NCBI RefSeq assembly: GCF_900114845.1
Contig: NZ_FOUK01000002.1
Span: 966,197-1,030,196, forward strand
Reading direction: 5' to 3'
From: Pimelobacter simplex
Lineage (GTDB): Bacteria > Actinomycetota > Actinomycetes > Propionibacteriales > Nocardioidaceae
DNA: 64,000 bases
The position numbers and the translations under genes were made by a program. The notes beneath the pieces were generated by a model that was not told the origin of the DNA, did not search any database, and saw only the letters and a list, made by a program, of their open reading frames with translations. Shown in pieces: positions 60,309 to 64,000 of this stretch (positions are counted from its first letter, which is position 1; the number at the start of each line of letters is the position of its first letter).

Positions 60309-61336
60309 GCACCCCCGACCAGCGTGAGGTGGAGGTCTTCGCCCTCAGCTTCGTGCCCGCGACCGAGTTCCCCGACCTCGCCGTCCACTACGAGAGGTCC
60401 GGTTGGCACGGCCTCCTCGCCGCCGACAGCCAGAACCTCACCGGCGACCCGTTCGCCGCGATCTCGGTGGCCGCGACCCGCACCGAGCGGATCCGGCTCG
60501 GCACCGGCGTCACCAACCCGGTCACCCGGCACGTCGCCGCGCTCGCCTCGGCGGCAGCAACCGCGCACGCCTTCTCGGACGGGCGGATGGTGCTCGGCAT
60601 CGGCCGCGGCGACTCCTCGCTCTCCCACATCGGCCGCGGACCCGCGCCGGTGCGCGAGTTCGAGGAGGTGCTGACCCGGCTGCGCGGCTACCTCAACGAG
60701 GGCCGCGCGCAGATCGAGGAGTTCGACAGCCGGATGGACTGGGTCGCCGAGACCGGCCTGCCGCCCGTCCCGATCGAGGTCGCGGCGTCCGGACCGCGGG
60801 TCATCAAGCTCGGCGCCTGCCTGGCCGATCGCCTCGTGCTCACCGTCGGCGTCGAGCCGGAGCCGATCGCCCAGGCGCTCGAGACCGCGCGCAAGGCGCG
60901 TGCGGACGCGGGTCTCGACCCCGACGGCATCCAGTACGGCGCGTACCTCAACGTCGCCACCCACCGCGACCTCGACGTCGCCAACCAGCTCATCTCGGGC
61001 AGCCTCAGCGTCCTCGCCAGGTTCGCGGATCGCGACCAGCGCTCGAAGCTCCACGGCGACTACCGGATCGACACCCATGCGAACCTCCGCACGACGCCGA
61101 GCGAGGAGGACCGGATCCTGCGGGAGCGGTTCGCCATCGTCGGCGACCCCGACCACTGCGTCGCGCGGATCCAGCCCCTCATCGACCTCGGGCTGGACTT
61201 CGTGATCGTGGCCGGTCATTCTCGCGACGCACGCCGGCAGGACCTGCTGGACAGCGCCGCGCTCCTGGGCGCGGAGGTCATCCCCGCGCTCCGACCCGCA
61301 GCGCACCCCTTCACCAGTGAGGTCCACCCGTCATGA
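60305..61336 (+). CDS. LLM-class F420-type oxidoreductase
   Basis: 343 residues, start overlapping the hutU stop (ATGA). A luciferase-like TIM barrel: [70 protein letters not shown]. These are the motifs of F420-dependent LLM enzymes (Mer-like). Presence of an F420:NADPH reductase gene at 63427 supports F420 rather than FMN. Its substrate is probably an imidazole or derived compound handled by this operon. Confidence 0.82.
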   Translation: MSTPDQREVEVFALSFVPATEFPDLAVHYERSGWHGLLAADSQNLTGDPFAAISVAATRTERIRLGTGVTNPVTRHVAALASAAATAHAFSDGRMVLGIGRGDSSLSHIGRGPAPVREFEEVLTRLRGYLNEGRAQIEEFDSRMDWVAETGLPPVPIEVAASGPRVIKLGACLADRLVLTVGVEPEPIAQALETARKARADAGLDPDGIQYGAYLNVATHRDLDVANQLISGSLSVLARFADRDQRSKLHGDYRIDTHANLRTTPSEEDRILRERFAIVGDPDHCVARIQPLIDLGLDFVIVAGHSRDARRQDLLDSAALLGAEVIPALRPAAHPFTSEVHPS

Positions 61337-62610
61337 CCACTGCACCCACCCCGTCCGCAGGGCTGCGCCGCACGGCGCCGCGCTCGTCCTGGCGCTCCGT
61401 CGTCGCTGCCGGCCTCGGCAACGTCATGGAGTGGTACGACGTCATCATCTACGCCTACATGGCGCCGGTGCTGGCCGTCCTCTTCTTCCCGAGGTCCGAC
61501 CAGACCGCCGGCCTGATCAGCACGTACGCCGGCCTCCTCATCAGCTACCTGATCCGCCCCGTCGGGGCGATGGTGATCGGCAACCTCGCCGACAAGCACG
61601 GCCGCAAGGCCGCGCTGACGCTCACCATCGCGCTGATGACCCTCGGCGTCGCGATCATCGCGATCACGCCGACGTACGCCAGCATCGGCCTGGCCGCGCC
61701 CGCCATCCTGATGGTGTCGCGGCTGATCCAGGGCTTCTCCGCGGGCGGCGAGTTCGGCGCCGCGACGACGTTCATGGCCGAGAGCGCGCAGGTCGGCCGC
61801 CGGTTCCTGGCGAGCTGGCAGGCCGCCACCCAGGGCATGGCGATGATCCTCGCCGGCGTCTCCGGCTGGCTGCTGTTCACGACCGTCGACACCGAGACGC
61901 TGCACTCCTGGGCCTGGCGGCTGCCGTTCGTCTTCGGCATCCTGATCGGCCCGATCGGGCTGTGGATCCGCAACCGGATCCCGGACACCGAGGAGTTCCG
62001 CGCGACCGAGCCGATCGCGAACCCCCTGCGCACGACGCTGCGCGACCACTGGGGACGAGTGCTCGTCGGCACCCTCTGCGTCAGCATGGCCGGCATGGGC
62101 GTCTACCTGATCACCTTCCTCGCCGCCTACGCGCTGCGCCTCGACCTCGCGCAGTGGTCCGGGTACGCCGCCGCGGCGACCGCAGGTACCGTGATCGCCG
62201 TGCTGGCGCCCTGCTTCGGCCGGCTCGCCGACCGGATCGGCGCCGTACCGATCCTGCTGACCGCGGCCGTCGTCGGCTTCGTCAGCATCTACCCGCTGCT
62301 GTCGTTCCTGCTCAGCCACCGCTCGACCGGAGCGCTGATCCTGGTCGAGGCGTTCATCGGCGTGGTCATCGCGGCGTACTTCGGCACCCTGACCGGGCTC
62401 CTGGTCGAGCTCTTCGACACCGAGGTGCGCACCACCGGCATCGCGCTGTCGTACAACGTCGGGATGATCTTCATGGGCAGCCTCGGGCCGCTGCTGCTGA
62501 CCGCGTGGAGCGACGTCACGCTGCGCGCGCCGGCGTACTACTTCATGATGATCGCGCCGCTGTCGATCATCGGCGTGGTGCTCGCCCGCAAGCTCTACCG
62601 GCAGCCCTGA
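61333..62610 (+). CDS. MFS transporter, MHS (metabolite:H+ symporter) type
   Basis: 425 residues with 12 predicted membrane segments. GNVMEWYDVIIYAYMAPVLA at the start, KHGRKAALTLTIALMTLG (loop 2-3 motif) and LIQGFSAGGEFGAA are MHS-family signatures, shared with proline/betaine and organic-acid importers. ATGA overlap with the LLM gene. It should import the substrate of the cluster, for example urocanate or histidine-like molecules. Confidence 0.88.
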   Translation: MTTAPTPSAGLRRTAPRSSWRSVVAAGLGNVMEWYDVIIYAYMAPVLAVLFFPRSDQTAGLISTYAGLLISYLIRPVGAMVIGNLADKHGRKAALTLTIALMTLGVAIIAITPTYASIGLAAPAILMVSRLIQGFSAGGEFGAATTFMAESAQVGRRFLASWQAATQGMAMILAGVSGWLLFTTVDTETLHSWAWRLPFVFGILIGPIGLWIRNRIPDTEEFRATEPIANPLRTTLRDHWGRVLVGTLCVSMAGMGVYLITFLAAYALRLDLAQWSGYAAAATAGTVIAVLAPCFGRLADRIGAVPILLTAAVVGFVSIYPLLSFLLSHRSTGALILVEAFIGVVIAAYFGTLTGLLVELFDTEVRTTGIALSYNVGMIFMGSLGPLLLTAWSDVTLRAPAYYFMMIAPLSIIGVVLARKLYRQP

Positions 62611-62623
62611 GCACCCGCTCGCG

Positions 62624-63376
62624 TCAGTGCCGCACTCGCTCGCTCAGCCGCTCCGCGGCCTGGACGACGAGTGCGGCCAGCGCGGGCAGCGTGTCGAGGT
62701 GCTCCTCGGCGAAGGTCAGCGTGAACGACCCGAGCGGCAGGCCGTTGTCGTCGACCGCGGCGGCCGAGACCGAGGCCAGGTCGGGCATGATCCAGCCCTG
62801 CTCGAAGGCGTAGCCGTCGCGCCGGACCGTGGTCAGGGCGCGGCGCAGCTCGGTCGGCGACTGCGGGCCGAGCCCGCGCCGGGTGAAGAACGCCTCCTTC
62901 GACGGGAACAGCGCCCGCACCTGCGGCACCGGCAGCCGCGCGAGCAGGGCCAGGCCGCTGGCGGTGAGGTGGGCGGGCAGCCGGACGCCCACCTCGCTGA
63001 TCAGCACCGGCCGCCCGGGCGCCCGCTCCTCGATCAGGTAGACCACGTCGCTCCCGTGCAGGATCGCGAAGTGCCCGTTGTGGCCGGCCTCGTCGACGAG
63101 CCGGTTGATGATCGGCTGGGCCATCCGGCGCAGCGGCGCCTGGCGCTGGTACGCCGACCCGAGCTCGTGCGCCGCGATCCCCAGCCCGTAGCGGCGCCGC
63201 TCGGCGTGGTGGCGCACGTAGCCGTGCTCGATGAGCACGTCGAGCAGGTAGTACGTCGTCGACCGGGCGAGTCCCAGCTCACGGGCGATGTGGCTCGCCG
63301 ACACCGGCTCGACGCTCCCCGAGATCACACGCAGCACGTCGAGTGCCTGGGCCGCGGCCGGCGCTCGTCGCTCCAT
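62624..63376 (-). CDS. IclR-family regulator
   Basis: 250 residues. ATG at 63376 is preferred because GGAAGG lies 9 bases upstream; ATG at 63385 has none at a usable distance. A winged helix (LDVLRVISGSVEPVSASHIARELGLARSTTYYLLDVLIEHGYV) is followed by the IclR ligand domain (HFAILHGSDVVYLIEERA, LPAHLTASGLALLARL). It is convergent with the transporter gene and divergent from the F420 reductase gene, and is the likely regulator of this urocanate cluster. Confidence 0.9.
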   Translation of the reverse strand: MERRAPAAAQALDVLRVISGSVEPVSASHIARELGLARSTTYYLLDVLIEHGYVRHHAERRRYGLGIAAHELGSAYQRQAPLRRMAQPIINRLVDEAGHNGHFAILHGSDVVYLIEERAPGRPVLISEVGVRLPAHLTASGLALLARLPVPQVRALFPSKEAFFTRRGLGPQSPTELRRALTTVRRDGYAFEQGWIMPDLASVSAAAVDDNGLPLGSFTLTFAEEHLDTLPALAALVVQAAERLSERVRH

Positions 63377-63426
63377 GGCCCGCATCCTTCCAGTCCCCCA
63401 GCCCCCGTCTCACCAGGAGAATCCCC

Positions 63427-64000
63427 ATGACCACCAGCACCCCGACCCCCCGCTACACCGTCGCCGTGATCGGCGGCACCGGCCCGCAGGGCAAGGGCCT
63501 GGGCTACCGCTTCGCACGCCACGGCCACGACATCGTCCTCGGCTCCCGCGCCGCCGAGAAGGCCGAGACCGTCGCCACCGAGGTCAGCGAGCGGCTCGCC
63601 GGACTGGCCGGTGCCGGCACCGCCCGCGGCGCCGCCAACACCGACGCCATCGCCGCCGCCGACGTCGTCCTCCTCGCCGTCCCCTACGACGGCCACGACG
63701 AGCTCGTCGCGTCGTTGGCCTCGGCATTGGCCGGGAAGACCGTCATCTCCTGCGTCAACCCCCTGGCCTTCGACAAGCGCGGCGCCCACGGCCGCGTCAT
63801 CAACGGCGGCGAGGGCTCCGCCGCCGAGTCCGCCGCCGAGATCGCCCCCGAGGCCACCGTGGTCGGCGCCTTCCACAACGTCGCCGCCCCCGCCCTGTGG
63901 GGCGAGGACGACTTCCTCGACGAGGACGTCATCGTGGTCGGCGACTCCCTCGAGGGCAAGCAGGTCGCCATCGACCTCGCCGCCTCGGTCACCGGACGCC
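63427..64000 (+). CDS. F420:NADPH oxidoreductase (C-terminus off window)
   Basis: About 191 residues visible from an ATG with AGGAGA 6 bases upstream. VAVIGGTGPQGKGLGYRFARHGHDIVLGSR is the NADPH-binding start of F420-dependent NADP reductases, followed by ADVVLLAVPYDGHDELV, ISCVNPL and VVGAFHNVAA, all family blocks. It moves hydride between NADPH and F420 and would supply reduced F420 to the LLM enzyme encoded upstream. Confidence 0.92.
   Translation, partial: MTTSTPTPRYTVAVIGGTGPQGKGLGYRFARHGHDIVLGSRAAEKAETVATEVSERLAGLAGAGTARGAANTDAIAAADVVLLAVPYDGHDELVASLASALAGKTVISCVNPLAFDKRGAHGRVINGGEGSAAESAAEIAPEATVVGAFHNVAAPALWGEDDFLDEDVIVVGDSLEGKQVAIDLAASVTGR

Overview
The window is high-GC DNA with dense, often 4-bp-overlapping genes. 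GTG starts are frequent, and it carries mycofactocin-type dehydrogenases, F420-linked enzymes, a Tad pilus locus and a putative type VII secretion pair. All of this points to an actinomycete, most likely a Nocardioides-like member of the Nocardioidaceae. The genus is inferred from gene content only. I see no rRNA, tRNA or CRISPR array, and no gene-free stretch exceeds 300 bases (the longest is 16770-17062, which holds one hairpin and nothing else I can identify).

Layout. (1) 1-5128: two large secreted surface proteins on the minus strand, a lamin-tail-domain protein cut by the window edge and a repeat protein with a Lys/Ala-rich coiled-coil tail. (2) 5261-9581 plus 21678-22436: a Tad/Flp pilus operon (tadA-tadB-tadC-flp-like-tadE-tadE-tadG-like-lipoprotein) whose ATPase gene tadA is split by an insertion. 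(3) 9583-21690: a 12.1-kb, lower-GC integrative element with a large serine integrase at one edge. It carries a GmrSD-like (DUF262/DUF1524) endonuclease, an OLD/PARIS-like ATPase plus TOPRIM-like effector pair, a pentapeptide-repeat membrane protein, a small resolvase with a duplicated 3' end, XRE and HTH proteins, a degenerate resolvase-type nuclease, and four copies of an asymmetric 10-13-bp repeat. (4) 22538-36970: an inducible catabolic locus of unknown substrate. A nine-gene minus-strand operon (ribose-type ABC importer, alpha/beta hydrolase, mycofactocin-type SDR, quinone-oxidoreductase-like MDR, DUF1275, epoxide hydrolase, zinc MDR) lies opposite a gamma-glutamyltransferase-like enzyme, a GntR/FCD regulator, a second epoxide hydrolase, a cupin and a DHDPS-family aldolase. 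A shared GGATGCAAT motif lies in front of these transcription units. (5) 37129-45809: a plus-strand catabolic operon with a SnoaL-flavin monooxygenase fusion, a second sugar-type ABC importer, an acetoacetyl-CoA-synthetase-like enzyme fused in frame to a TetR repressor, and a mycofactocin-type SDR. A perfect 18-bp palindrome lies upstream. (6) 45806-51286: pseudouridine catabolism (psuG, psuK), a Tat-exported PhoD phosphatase and an ABC-F ATPase. (7) 51330-55034: an acyl-CoA dehydrogenase, APH-like kinase and SDR operon with a divergent TetR regulator and its likely operator. (8) 55036-57541: a lipoprotein and a WXG100/PPE-like pair resembling type VII secretion substrates. (9) 57591-64000: a methyltransferase, a 58-aa protein, then urocanase, an F420-type LLM oxidoreductase, an MHS-family transporter, an IclR regulator and a partial F420:NADPH reductase.

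How it fits together. The element separates the Walker A part of TadA from the rest of the protein, so pilus assembly should be off while it is integrated. Precise excision would restore a 421-residue TadA. The two importers and their neighbouring oxidoreductases look like separate uptake-plus-degradation modules, each with its own regulator and visible operator. The most unusual items are the defence-carrying element in tadA and the ligase-TetR fusion.
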